Shown here: positions 42,722 through 51,118 of the stretch, one piece after another
Numbering within the stretch: position 1 is the stretch's first letter
How the letters are laid out: the number at the start of each line of letters is the position of its first letter
From: JANOBD01 sp031411495
Lineage (GTDB): Bacteria; Planctomycetota; Phycisphaerae; Tepidisphaerales; Tepidisphaeraceae
Assembly (NCBI GenBank): GCA_031411495.1
Contig: JANOBD010000236.1
Location: forward strand, 1-64,000
Direction of reading: 5' to 3'
DNA length: 64,000 bases
Program-made: the position numbers and the translations under genes
Notes under the pieces: generated by a model
Seen by the model: the letters and a program-made list of their open reading frames with translations, nothing else
The model's database searches: none
What the model was told of the DNA's origin: nothing

Positions 42722-43288
42722 GTGCTCAATCTATTCCAATTCCTGCAGACGGTCTTCTGGGTGGGCCTCTCGACGTGGTTCGGCATGGGGCTGTTCATCG
42801 CCATCGCCGCGCCGATCATCTTTCGCGTCACGCGCGAGCATGATCCGACATTGCCGCTCGTGCTGAGCGTCAACCTCGATCAACAGCACTCAACGCTGCT
42901 GGCGAGTTCGATCGTCGCCCGGCTCATGCAGTCGATGACGCGCGTGGCGCTCGTGTGCGTCATCGCCGTCTTCGTCGGCCTGCTCGGGCACTGGCTCATC
43001 GTCCGGCCCAGCGGAAATAGCCTGCTGCAGGCGGGCATTCGCACGGCGCTGTTCCTGCTCGCGACGATCGTGCTCATCTACGACTGGCGGATCGTCTCGC
43101 CGAAGCTGTTCGCGTTCCGCGCGACCTACATCGAGCAGGCCGACAACCCCGAGATCGCGAATCACGCGAAAGACCAGTTCGATCGCCTGGGCCGCGAAAA
43201 CGTCAACATGCTCTTCCTCCAGACGCTTCTCCTGCTCGGCCTGATCCTGTTCAGCGCGAACGTGAGCTTTACGCAGATCAACGTGTGA
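42722..43288 (+). CDS. Integral membrane protein (DUF4149/TMEM205-like)
   Basis: 188 residues from a GTG at 42722. Four hydrophobic segments are visible: QFLQTVFWVGLSTWFGMGLF with IAIAAPIIF (residues 5-33), VALVCVIAVFVGLLGHWLIV (about 72-91), RTALFLLATIVLIYDW (about 106-121) and LFLQTLLLLGLILFSANVSF near the C-terminus. The layout and the WFGMGLF start resemble DUF4149 proteins; function is unknown. Upstream in-frame ATGs lie in repeat R1 and are not used here. Confidence 0.65.
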   Translation: MLNLFQFLQTVFWVGLSTWFGMGLFIAIAAPIIFRVTREHDPTLPLVLSVNLDQQHSTLLASSIVARLMQSMTRVALVCVIAVFVGLLGHWLIVRPSGNSLLQAGIRTALFLLATIVLIYDWRIVSPKLFAFRATYIEQADNPEIANHAKDQFDRLGRENVNMLFLQTLLLLGLILFSANVSFTQINV

Positions 43289-43298
43289 TCGCGCTCAA

Positions 43299-43480
43299 AT
43301 TGAAACGCGAAGGCGCGACGAGCGCGAAGGAGGACGCGAAGAAAAACAGTCACCGATGAACACCGATGTCACAGATAGAATGCAGGACTGATCTGCGCAA
43401 TCCATTGGCGTAAATCGGCCACTACCCAATTTGTGTTCTTCGCGTCTTTCCTTCGCGTTCTTCGCGCCTCCGCGTTGAAT
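43299..43480. repeat. MITE-like inverted repeat (R5-like, copy 3)
   Basis: 45-nt arms at 43299-43343 and 43436-43480 are imperfect inverted repeats built from ACGCGAAGGCGCGA, CGCGAAGGA and GACGCGAAGAA. The words recall the arms of the GxxExxY element, though the outer ends differ. The interior carries CACCGATGAACACCGATG and ATCTGCGCAATCC, words found in other intergenic repeats. It ends 5 bp before the nth start. Confidence 0.7.
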
Positions 43481-43485
43481 GAGTT

Positions 43486-44169
43486 ATGCCCAAGCCATCC
43501 AGGAAACTTCAGACCCGCATCGACCGCGTCGGCAAGATCATCCCGCTGCTCAGGCAGATGTACCCGGCCGCCAAGTGTTCGCTCGATTTCAAAACGCCGC
43601 TCGAGCTGATCGTCGCGACGATCCTCTCGGCCCAGTGCACGGACGAACGCGTGAACATCGTGACCAAGGTGCTCTTCAGGAAGTACAAGACCGCCAAGGA
43701 CTACGCGAACGCGAAACCCGAGGAACTCGAAGCCGACATCAAGTCCACCGGCTTCTTCCGCAACAAAACCAAGTCGATCATCGCGATGGCCAAAAGCCTG
43801 ATCGCGCTTCACAGCGGCGAGGTGCCGCGGACGATGCACGAGCTGGTCGAGCTCGCCGGCGTCGGGCGGAAGACGGCCAACGTCGTGCTCGGCAACGCGT
43901 TCGGCCTCAACGAAGGCGTCACGGTCGACACGCACGTGACTCGGCTCTCTAACCTGCTCGATCTGACCGATCACGAGAGCGATGCGGTCAAGATCGAGCA
44001 GGACCTGATCCCGATCGTCCCGCGTGAGCACTGGACGATCTGGAGCCACTGGCTCATTCATCACGGCCGCGCAATCTGCATTGCCCGCCGGCCGAAGTGC
44101 GAGGAATGCAAGCTGCTTGAGCATTGTCCGGGCGGAAAGAAGATCCTCGCGGCCCGGTCGAAGGCCTGA
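43486..44169 (+). CDS. nth: Endonuclease III
   Basis: 227 residues. The enzyme is a DNA glycosylase/AP lyase that removes oxidised pyrimidines. The helix-hairpin-helix is LAGVGRKTANVVLG with catalytic Lys129; the catalytic Asp148 is in VTVDTHVTRL; and four cysteines, 198, 205, 208 and 214 (spacing C-x6-C-x2-C-x5-C), bind the 4Fe-4S cluster. All key residues are present. The ATG at 43486 lies 5 bp after an inverted repeat. Confidence 0.96.
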   Translation: MPKPSRKLQTRIDRVGKIIPLLRQMYPAAKCSLDFKTPLELIVATILSAQCTDERVNIVTKVLFRKYKTAKDYANAKPEELEADIKSTGFFRNKTKSIIAMAKSLIALHSGEVPRTMHELVELAGVGRKTANVVLGNAFGLNEGVTVDTHVTRLSNLLDLTDHESDAVKIEQDLIPIVPREHWTIWSHWLIHHGRAICIARRPKCEECKLLEHCPGGKKILAARSKA

Positions 44170-45320
44170 GGGGTCGCGATCTGCAACGAGTCGCCGGCGG
44201 GCAGGTTGCCCGTCTCGATTCCGGCGAGGCCGCGCCCGTTTCAACGGTAACTCTCGGCCCCGTCTGCACCTTCGCGCTGCGCGGTAAACAGGGCACCCGA
44301 AAGTGCTCCGGAATGGGTAATTGTGGGCACCGATGGGTATCGCCGAAGGGGGCGGGTGAGCATCAGCGTATTCGATTTTCAAAGAGTTCGACCATCAACC
44401 GCGCGCGCCGCACGTTCTGGCGGAAACGCGCAGCGCGTCGGGCGGGCGGCGTGAACACAAGTATCTTGCACGCGACAGGTTAGCTCGGTTCCAGACGCAA
44501 GGGATTTTGAGTCGGTCCTCCGTCCTTCAATCGGGGAGGGCGGCCAGGCGATGCTAGACAACACTCGCCAACACCAGCCGGCGGGCGAAGCGCCGACGGC
44601 GCTGGGCAGTCCCATCGCGGAAGCGCGCATCCGGGAACATGCGTCGACTCCAGCCCAGCCGCGCATGGGTCTGCGCGAACCGTCCGAGAATAGTTTCGAA
44701 CCTTCACCTGCTCGTGGCGTAGCAGTTATGCGGACGCGCGAACCATGAGCCTGATACCGTCAGGGCGGCCGGTTTTATTTGCAACGCCTGTAGGGGTCGG
44801 TTAGCATCCGCGCCCCGCGGCGGGTGGAGTTTTGGGGTCCGATACCCTCGGATCACAACGTCAATCTCGCCAGTACCTTGTGGCGTCGAGTCTTCATGTT
44901 GTCCGGAGGCTTTCCACGGGGGAAACGTTTTGTGTTTTGGCCGATTCAGGGTTGGCAGGGCCAGAGCACAGGCGTCGAGATCGGCCTTGTTACCGAGCAC
45001 GGTCGAATCGAACTGAGATCGAAACAGAGGACGAGCTTCCGCACCAACCATCGCGGCCCTTCATGAAACGTACGTGAAGGGGCCTCATGCAGTGAAGTAT
45101 CGGAGCGGTTTGGCCGCCCGAAAGCGGTTACCCGCCCATCAGCGGATTGCCCGCCCGAATGAGCATCAACACCGGGTCTTTCAACCAAGCGATTCATTCG
45201 CCGCATGTTCCTCCCGCAGAGCAACACCCCTTCCCAACCAGCCGGCCGCACGGGTCGGAAGGGAATGGCTGCGCGGACATGTGATTCTCTAGCCGCCTCG
45301 GGCGGCACAGGAGGAGCGTC
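44170..45320. other. 1.15-kb region with no recognisable gene
   Basis: Open frames here are short and overlapping, show no family motif or good ribosome site and do not line up with any known domain. No tRNA, RNase P RNA, tmRNA or SRP RNA motif was recognised on either strand. The region ends at AGGAGGAGCGTC, the ribosome site of the secretin gene. It may hold a long leader, an unrecognised RNA, or decayed sequence. Confidence 0.5.
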
Positions 45321-48300
45321 GTGAAATCTCACTCGCCACTAGCCATCTCTCCCACGAATCCTTCCTCCGCGGGGAATCTCACCCGCATCATGCGTCGCCG
45401 CCGACTGATGGCTGCCACCGCGATCGTGACGATTTCCGCCTTCGCGCTGCCCGGCATCGCCGGCGACGCCGACACCAAGGTCCCGGCGCTGCTCTCGATC
45501 CTGATGGACGACCAGCCCGCCACCTCGGCCGATGCGCTGGCGCAAGGCGTACAGCAACTGGCCAACAAGCAGTACGAAGAGGCGCTCGCCTCGCTCCAGG
45601 CGGCCAAGCCCGCCGACCTCAATGACGAACAGAAAACCCAGCTGACGGCGTCGCTGGCCGAAGCCGAAAAAGCCGCCGGCGAGCGCAAAGCCGCCCGCGC
45701 CGCCTTCGAGCAAGGCGAAGCCGCCATGTCCAGCGGCGACTCGGTGAAGGCCATCTGGTTCTACAAGCAGGCGCGCGAAAACTCCTTCGCCGACGCCGCC
45801 ACCATCGACAAAGCCCAGACCCAGACCACCCTCGCGCTCAACAACCTCGGCGAGCCGAAGAATCTCTACGACAGCGCCAAGGCGGACCTCGCCGCCGGCA
45901 ACCTCGTCGACGCCAAGGCCAAGTTCACCGCGCTCGACGCGGTCGGCTTCAAAGGCGGCGTGCTCGACAAGTCACCGGCGGATGAGCTCAAGGCGATCGC
46001 CGACAAGGAAGCCGCCATGGCTTCGGCGCCCGCCGTCGAAGCGACGCCCGCCGAAGCAACGCCGGCAGCCACCGCGACGCCGACCGATACCGCCGCCCCT
46101 GTCGATGTGAAGAAGGAAGCCCGCGACGCGTACGTTCGCGGCCGCGACTTCTACGCCGCCGGCGACGTGATCGCCGCCAAGGCGCAGTTCCAGCGTTCGG
46201 CCGACCTAGGCTACAAGGCCCGGCTCGGGGAAGTCGGCCCGCAGAAGATGCTGGCCCGCATCAACGAGAAGGAAGCCGCGGACGCCAGGCGTGCCGCGAT
46301 GGTGATGCGCCAGCAGGAAGAAACCAACAACGCTGCCGCTGCCGCCGCAATGGCGCAGCCGACGGAGACCCCGGCCCAGCCGACCGAAACCCCCACCCAG
46401 CCGACGGAGACGCCGGCACCGACGGCCGAGGCGCAGACGCCCACCGTCACGCCGCCCGCGGCTGCCGAGCCGACCGTCACGCCGCCCGCCGAACCGAACC
46501 CCCAGCCAAACCCAATGACGCCGTCGAACGTCGTCACGACTGGCGACGTCCCGAGTTCCCTGCAGGCGACGGCCGATGCGGCCCGCATCAAGAAAGAGAA
46601 CGACGCCTTCCAGGCTGCCAAGCTGGTGAAGGACGCCGAAGAAGCCAAGGCCGGTTCGCGATTCGCGGATGCCGGACGCCTCTACGACGCCGCGCTCGCG
46701 CTCGACCCGAACAACGCCGCCGCCCAGACGGGCAAGGCCGACCTGCTCGAGAAGTCTGGCACCGCGCCGAGCTCGACCGACCCGCTCACCAACGCCGACA
46801 CCATCCTCAAAGCCCGCAAAGACGCGATCCGGTTCTCGTTCAACGCGGCGGTCGAAGAAGCGACGCTCGCCAAGACGCAGGGTGATTTCGTCGCCGCCAA
46901 CCGTGCGGTGTTGAAGGCGCAGGCGGCCCGCGACAGCGATCCACTCATCTTCACTGCCGAAGAACTGAATCAGTTCGATTCCACTGTCCGCTCGCTTCGC
47001 ACTGACGTCTCAACTGCGGAAGCTGCCGCCGCAGATGCCAGCGCCGTGTCCAAGCGTCAGGAAGCGATCAATCGCCAGAATACGGCGATGCAGGCCCAGG
47101 AAAAGCAGAAGCAGGAAACCATCGCCGCGCTGACCAAGCAGGCCCGCCAGCTCACCACGCAGGGCCGCTATGCGGACGCGCTCAAGATCATCGATCAGAT
47201 CATCTCGATCGACCCGAAGAACGATTACGCCGTCGGCGTCCGCCAACTCGTTCTGGATCGCAAGTCGTTCCAGGACCAGCGCCGCATCGCCGAGAAGCTC
47301 GAGCGGAGCACGACCGACATCCTCTCTGCGGCAGATGAAGCCCGCGTGCCGATCCCCGACCTGCTCACCTATCCCGAAGATTGGCCGGACCTGACCGCAA
47401 TGCGCGATGCGACGCTCGCCCGCGAGCGTGGCGGTTCGACCGACCAGGCCGTGGAGGCGATGCTCGCCAAACAGCTGCCGGAACTCCGCTTTGACGCGGT
47501 GCCGCTGGTCGACGTCGTCGAGTTCCTTCGCGACACGACGCAGGCGAACATCTTCGTCAACTGGTCGGCCATCGAAGGCGCCGGCATCGACAAGAACACG
47601 CCGATCTCGACCCGGCTGAAGAACGTCCGCTTCTCGAAAGTGCTGGGCATCGTCCTCGAATCGGCCGGCGGCGGCATCATCCGCCTCGGTTACACGATCG
47701 ACGACGGCGTTATCACCATTAGCACGCAGGAAGACCTCGCCAAGAACGTCTCGATCCGCAATTACGACATTCGCGACCTGCTCGTGAACGTCACCGACTA
47801 CGACGCGCCGCAGTTCACGCCGAGCTCCGGTGGTGAAGGCGGCGGCGGCGGAAACATCTTCGGCACCGCCAACGACACCACCAACAACAACCAGGGCCAG
47901 CGCGACACGATTGTCGAACAGATCACCCAGCTGATCACCGACACGATCGCCTCCGACACCTGGAAGACCAACGGCGGCCTGATCGGCGCCATCCAGGAAC
48001 TGTCCGGCCAGCTGATCGTCACCCAGACGCCGGAAAACCAGACGGCCATCGGCCAGCTGCTCGAGAAGCTCCGCGAGACGCGCGCGATCCAGGTGAACGT
48101 CGAAGCGCGCTTCCTCACGGTGCAGCGCAACTTCCTGGAAGAGGTCGGCGTCGACTTTGACTTCCAGTTCAACGCCAACTCGGATCTTGTCTCCACGAAC
48201 ACCGATCTGGCCAACGCCCGGAGCGACTTCTCGCCCATCCTGGTCCGCCAGAACAATGTCGGAACCACCGGCTCCCAGCCGACCGGTTTCACCAACCCCG

Positions 48301-49046
48301 GCAACCTGATCACGGGTCTGAATACCAACCTCGGCAACGAGTCGCAGCTCAACAACTACGGCCTCTCGACCTCGGTGTCGGCGTTCCTCGACGACTTCCG
48401 CGCGACGCTCCTGCTGCGTGCGGTTCAGCTCGGCCAGAACGCCACCACGCTCACCGCGCCGCGTGTGACCCTGTTTAACGGCCAGCGCGCTTACATCCGC
48501 GTGTCGACCGTTCAGAACTACGTCAGCGACTTGAACCCGGTCGTCGGCACCGGCGTCGTCGGTTACGACCCGCAGGTGGATCAGCTCCAGAGCGGTGTGG
48601 TGCTCAGCGTGCAGGCGACCGTCTCGGCCGACCGCCGGTACGTCACCCTCACCGTCATCCCGCGACTGCAGCGCATCATCGCCTTGCGTCAGTTCTCCTT
48701 CGCCAGCGGCCAGGTGACCAACACCGGCGGCAACGGCAACGGCGGCGGACTGGCGACGCAAGTGCAGACGTTCGTCCAGCTCCCGGAGTATGAAATCACC
48801 GAACTGGCCACCACCGTCAGCGTGCCCGATCGCGGCACGCTCCTGCTCGGCGGCCAGACCCTGATGGGCGAAGTCGAACGCGAGTCCGGCGTGCCGGTGC
48901 TCTCGAAGATCCCGTTCCTCAAGCGGCTCTTCACCAACCGCGGCACGGCCCGCGATCAACAGATCCTGCTCATCCTGATCAAGCCGACGATCATCCTGCA
49001 GCGTGAAATCGAACAGAACTCGTTCCCGCTGCTCGAAGGTCAATGA
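45321..49046 (+). CDS. Secretin (type II/IV secretion, GspD/PilQ-like) with long TPR-like N-terminal part
   Basis: 1241 residues, much longer than usual secretins. A cleavable signal lies behind a long N-region (MRRRRLMAATAIVTISAFAL at 24-43). Residues about 50-330 and 410-690 contain TPR-like helical repeats (EALASLQAAKPADLNDEQKT; RYADALKIIDQIISIDPKND), joined by a Pro/Thr-rich linker with repeated QPTETP (about 350-410). A secretin N-domain follows (LRFDAVPLVDVVEFLRDTTQ, NVRFSKVLGIVLESAGGGII), then an N1-like region (TRAIQVNVEARFLTVQRNFL). The secretin pore domain ends with VPDRGTLLLGGQTLMGEVER, VPVLSKIPFLKRLFTNRGTA and ILLILIKPTIIL. It should form the outer-membrane channel for pseudopilin-type secretion. 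The GTG at 45321 follows a strong AGGAGGAG site. Confidence 0.9.
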   Translation: MKSHSPLAISPTNPSSAGNLTRIMRRRRLMAATAIVTISAFALPGIAGDADTKVPALLSILMDDQPATSADALAQGVQQLANKQYEEALASLQAAKPADLNDEQKTQLTASLAEAEKAAGERKAARAAFEQGEAAMSSGDSVKAIWFYKQARENSFADAATIDKAQTQTTLALNNLGEPKNLYDSAKADLAAGNLVDAKAKFTALDAVGFKGGVLDKSPADELKAIADKEAAMASAPAVEATPAEATPAATATPTDTAAPVDVKKEARDAYVRGRDFYAAGDVIAAKAQFQRSADLGYKARLGEVGPQKMLARINEKEAADARRAAMVMRQQEETNNAAAAAAMAQPTETPAQPTETPTQPTETPAPTAEAQTPTVTPPAAAEPTVTPPAEPNPQPNPMTPSNVVTTGDVPSSLQATADAARIKKENDAFQAAKLVKDAEEAKAGSRFADAGRLYDAALALDPNNAAAQTGKADLLEKSGTAPSSTDPLTNADTILKARKDAIRFSFNAAVEEATLAKTQGDFVAANRAVLKAQAARDSDPLIFTAEELNQFDSTVRSLRTDVSTAEAAAADASAVSKRQEAINRQNTAMQAQEKQKQETIAALTKQARQLTTQGRYADALKIIDQIISIDPKNDYAVGVRQLVLDRKSFQDQRRIAEKLERSTTDILSAADEARVPIPDLLTYPEDWPDLTAMRDATLARERGGSTDQAVEAMLAKQLPELRFDAVPLVDVVEFLRDTTQANIFVNWSAIEGAGIDKNTPISTRLKNVRFSKVLGIVLESAGGGIIRLGYTIDDGVITISTQEDLAKNVSIRNYDIRDLLVNVTDYDAPQFTPSSGGEGGGGGNIFGTANDTTNNNQGQRDTIVEQITQLITDTIASDTWKTNGGLIGAIQELSGQLIVTQTPENQTAIGQLLEKLRETRAIQVNVEARFLTVQRNFLEEVGVDFDFQFNANSDLVSTNTDLANARSDFSPILVRQNNVGTTGSQPTGFTNPGNLITGLNTNLGNESQLNNYGLSTSVSAFLDDFRATLLLRAVQLGQNATTLTAPRVTLFNGQRAYIRVSTVQNYVSDLNPVVGTGVVGYDPQVDQLQSGVVLSVQATVSADRRYVTLTVIPRLQRIIALRQFSFASGQVTNTGGNGNGGGLATQVQTFVQLPEYEITELATTVSVPDRGTLLLGGQTLMGEVERESGVPVLSKIPFLKRLFTNRGTARDQQILLILIKPTIILQREIEQNSFPLLEGQ

Positions 49047-49072
49047 ACCCTTTGAAGTGAACTGGATTGTCC

Positions 49073-49105
49073 AAGCCCAGGGATTGCCATCCCTGGGCTT
49101 TTTCT
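49073..49105 (+). terminator. Rho-independent terminator
   Basis: A perfect 12-bp stem, AAGCCCAGGGAT (49073-49084) with its complement (49089-49100), closes a TGCC loop and runs into TTTTTC. It lies 27 bp after the secretin stop codon. Confidence 0.9.
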
Positions 49106-49124
49106 ATTTTGAGTTTCGAGCATG

Positions 49125-50507
49125 CTATCGAATCGCCATCTCCGCGAGTTTGAACAAGCCGCGCGAGGTCGCTTCGGACTCGGTTCGATACGTGAAGCGG
49201 CGCGGCCACTCCCGGCGGATCTCGCGGGCGATGCGCTCGTTCACGCCGCCGGTGCAAAAGACGTCCTTGAGCAGCTTCACGCCGAGTTCTTCCAGGCGTT
49301 TCATCCGCTCGCCGCTCTCGTGCGCGAGATCTTCGACGAGGCCGCGGACGATGTCGTCGCGTTTCGTGCTGAAGCTCAGCTTGCCGATCGCGCCGTAGCG
49401 CGCCTCCATCGCGGTGCGCGAGCCGGCGAGTTCGTTGATGAACTTCACTCTCGTACTGATTTTGCGAGCGTTGAGGATCTGCTCGAGCCGCGTGTTGAAC
49501 GCGTGGATGTCGGTGAGCTCACTGAAGAACGTCTGGTGCACCCAGTCGAGCGAGGTGCCGGCGGAAGAGATCGTGCCGATGCTCAGCCACTTCGCGCCCA
49601 CGCCGAGCGGGCGGGTGAGCAGGTGTTCGGTGGGATACGGGCGATCGGTGCAGAGCGCCAGGACGTCGGTCGAGCCGCTGATGTGCGTCAGCTGGCCGAC
49701 CGCGGCGCCGCCGGCAACCGCCTCACCGGCCGCCAGCATCGCCGCCGAGCCGTCCATGCAGCCGGCGAGCACCGGCGTGCCTTCCTTCACGCCGAAGCGC
49801 TTCGCGCCCGCGCGGTGAACCTTGCCGATGATGCGGTTGGATTCGCAGACGTACGGCATCATCGCGCGGAGCCTGGCGGATTTGCTCCTTCCGACCTCGG
49901 CGACGGCATCGATGAGCGAGGCATCCCACGCGCCAAAGTCGCGCCCGTGGGCGTCGATCGCCAGCAGTCCGGTGAAGCCGGCGTTGGAGAGGTCCATGGC
50001 GCGCTCGCCGGTGAGGGAGAAGTTCAGCCAGGTGGAGAGATGCCCGACGAGGGTGGCCTTTTTCATCGCCGGCTCGTTCAGCAGGTGCCACGCGAAGGTC
50101 GTCGACGAGATGCCACCGGGATACGGGCGATTGCCAGTGGATTTGAGGTGTCGCTCGCGGCCGACGAGGCGCTCGATCACCTGCGCCTCGGCCACGCTGC
50201 GCCGATCCTGGTGCGTCACCACCGCCGTGAGCGACCGGCCCTTCGAATCCATCGCGAGCCAGCTCGGCGACATGACCGTCGCGCCGATCAGGTCGACGTT
50301 ATCCCCGCCCTTGAGCTTGCCGATCGCTTCGACGACGGCCTTCTCGATCGCGCCGGCATCCGCCTGGGCGCGCGGCGCGACGCCGTCGTCTTCGTAGCTC
50401 GAGTCGAACTTCACGCGGACCGTTTTGTCGGCGGGGGGATGGGCCGATCCGTCGAGGATGGCGGCCTTGACGGAGGAAGAGCCGATATCGATCGCGAGGA
50501 CGCGCAT
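49125..50507 (-). CDS. FGGY-family carbohydrate kinase
   Basis: 460 residues. The N-terminal phosphate-binding motif is LAIDIGSSSVKAAILDG (residues 3-19). The middle has LVGHLSTWLNFSLTGERAMD, LSNAGFTGLLAID and a second lobe with PVLAGCMDGSAAMLAAGEAV, VGQLTHISGSTDVLALC and the C-terminal VFCTGGVNERIAREIRREWP. These cover the sugar- and ATP-binding regions of FGGY kinases; which sugar is used cannot be told. The ATG at 50507 gives the canonical start; a longer open frame extends upstream to 51140 over gatC and is rejected. It is divergent from gatC, with 79 bp between the starts. Confidence 0.88.
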   Translation of the reverse strand: MRVLAIDIGSSSVKAAILDGSAHPPADKTVRVKFDSSYEDDGVAPRAQADAGAIEKAVVEAIGKLKGGDNVDLIGATVMSPSWLAMDSKGRSLTAVVTHQDRRSVAEAQVIERLVGRERHLKSTGNRPYPGGISSTTFAWHLLNEPAMKKATLVGHLSTWLNFSLTGERAMDLSNAGFTGLLAIDAHGRDFGAWDASLIDAVAEVGRSKSARLRAMMPYVCESNRIIGKVHRAGAKRFGVKEGTPVLAGCMDGSAAMLAAGEAVAGGAAVGQLTHISGSTDVLALCTDRPYPTEHLLTRPLGVGAKWLSIGTISSAGTSLDWVHQTFFSELTDIHAFNTRLEQILNARKISTRVKFINELAGSRTAMEARYGAIGKLSFSTKRDDIVRGLVEDLAHESGERMKRLEELGVKLLKDVFCTGGVNERIAREIRREWPRRFTYRTESEATSRGLFKLAEMAIR

Positions 50508-50586
50508 GCGGTGAAGATAGCGTGTGAATCGACAATCGCCGATCTCCGATTGCCGTTGGCCGCGAATTGAGCTAAATACGAAAGCG

Positions 50587-50907
50587 ATGGCCACGAAACA
50601 GATCATCACCGTTGACGATGTCCGCAAGGTCGCCAAGCTCGCGCGCCTGGCCATTCCCGAGGAAAAGCTCCCGGACTTCACCAAGAAGTTCGAAGCCATC
50701 CTCGAGTACGTCGACACGCTCAGCGAAGTGGATGTCACCGGCGTCGAGCCTACCTCCCACGCGATCCGCATGAGCAACGTGCTGCGCGAAGACGTCGTCA
50801 AGCCGGGGTTGCCGCTGGACAAGGTCCTGCAGAACGCGCCCGAGAGCGACGGCCCGTTCTTCAGGGTGCCGAAGGTCATCGGCGGAGACGAAGACTCCGC
50901 AGGTTGA
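50587..50907 (+). CDS. gatC: Asp-tRNA(Asn)/Glu-tRNA(Gln) amidotransferase subunit C
   Basis: 106 residues. GatC stabilises GatA in the amidotransferase that makes Gln-tRNA and Asn-tRNA. Typical segments: ITVDDVRKVAKLARLAIPEE, KKFEAILEYVDTLSEVDVTG, VEPTSHAIRMSNVLREDVV and LQNAPESDGPFFRVPKVIG. gatA and gatB do not follow; the next gene is a large secreted protein. The ATG at 50587 is chosen because upstream codons (from 50524) overlap the promoter side of the divergent kinase. Confidence 0.95.
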   Translation: MATKQIITVDDVRKVAKLARLAIPEEKLPDFTKKFEAILEYVDTLSEVDVTGVEPTSHAIRMSNVLREDVVKPGLPLDKVLQNAPESDGPFFRVPKVIGGDEDSAG

Positions 50908-51118
50908 TTGCGCTCGCCGGTCTTGATGCAGCAACTCATGTCCTGTGAAGACTCGGCGGCATCGGCAAATCCGTGTGCACTCCCAAAGGCACTCCGCCTC
51001 GAAAATCGGCTTGTTGAATTCGCCGAACGTGGTGAAATGGTCGCCTTGGGGTTGTTGGCCGCGTCGTACGGGCGATCGACCTGTTCTACCGGCGTGGCCA
51101 TTGTTGCGGAGGAATGCC

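Noticed and set aside
44170..45320. RNase P RNA, tmRNA, SRP RNA or riboswitch in the gap before the secretin gene
   Set aside because: None of the conserved core words of these RNAs was found on either strand.
50945..51118. N-terminal extension of the GEVED protein
   Set aside because: The extension is low-complexity, while the ATG at 51119 has a good GGAGG site and starts just before the LECRRLLS motif.
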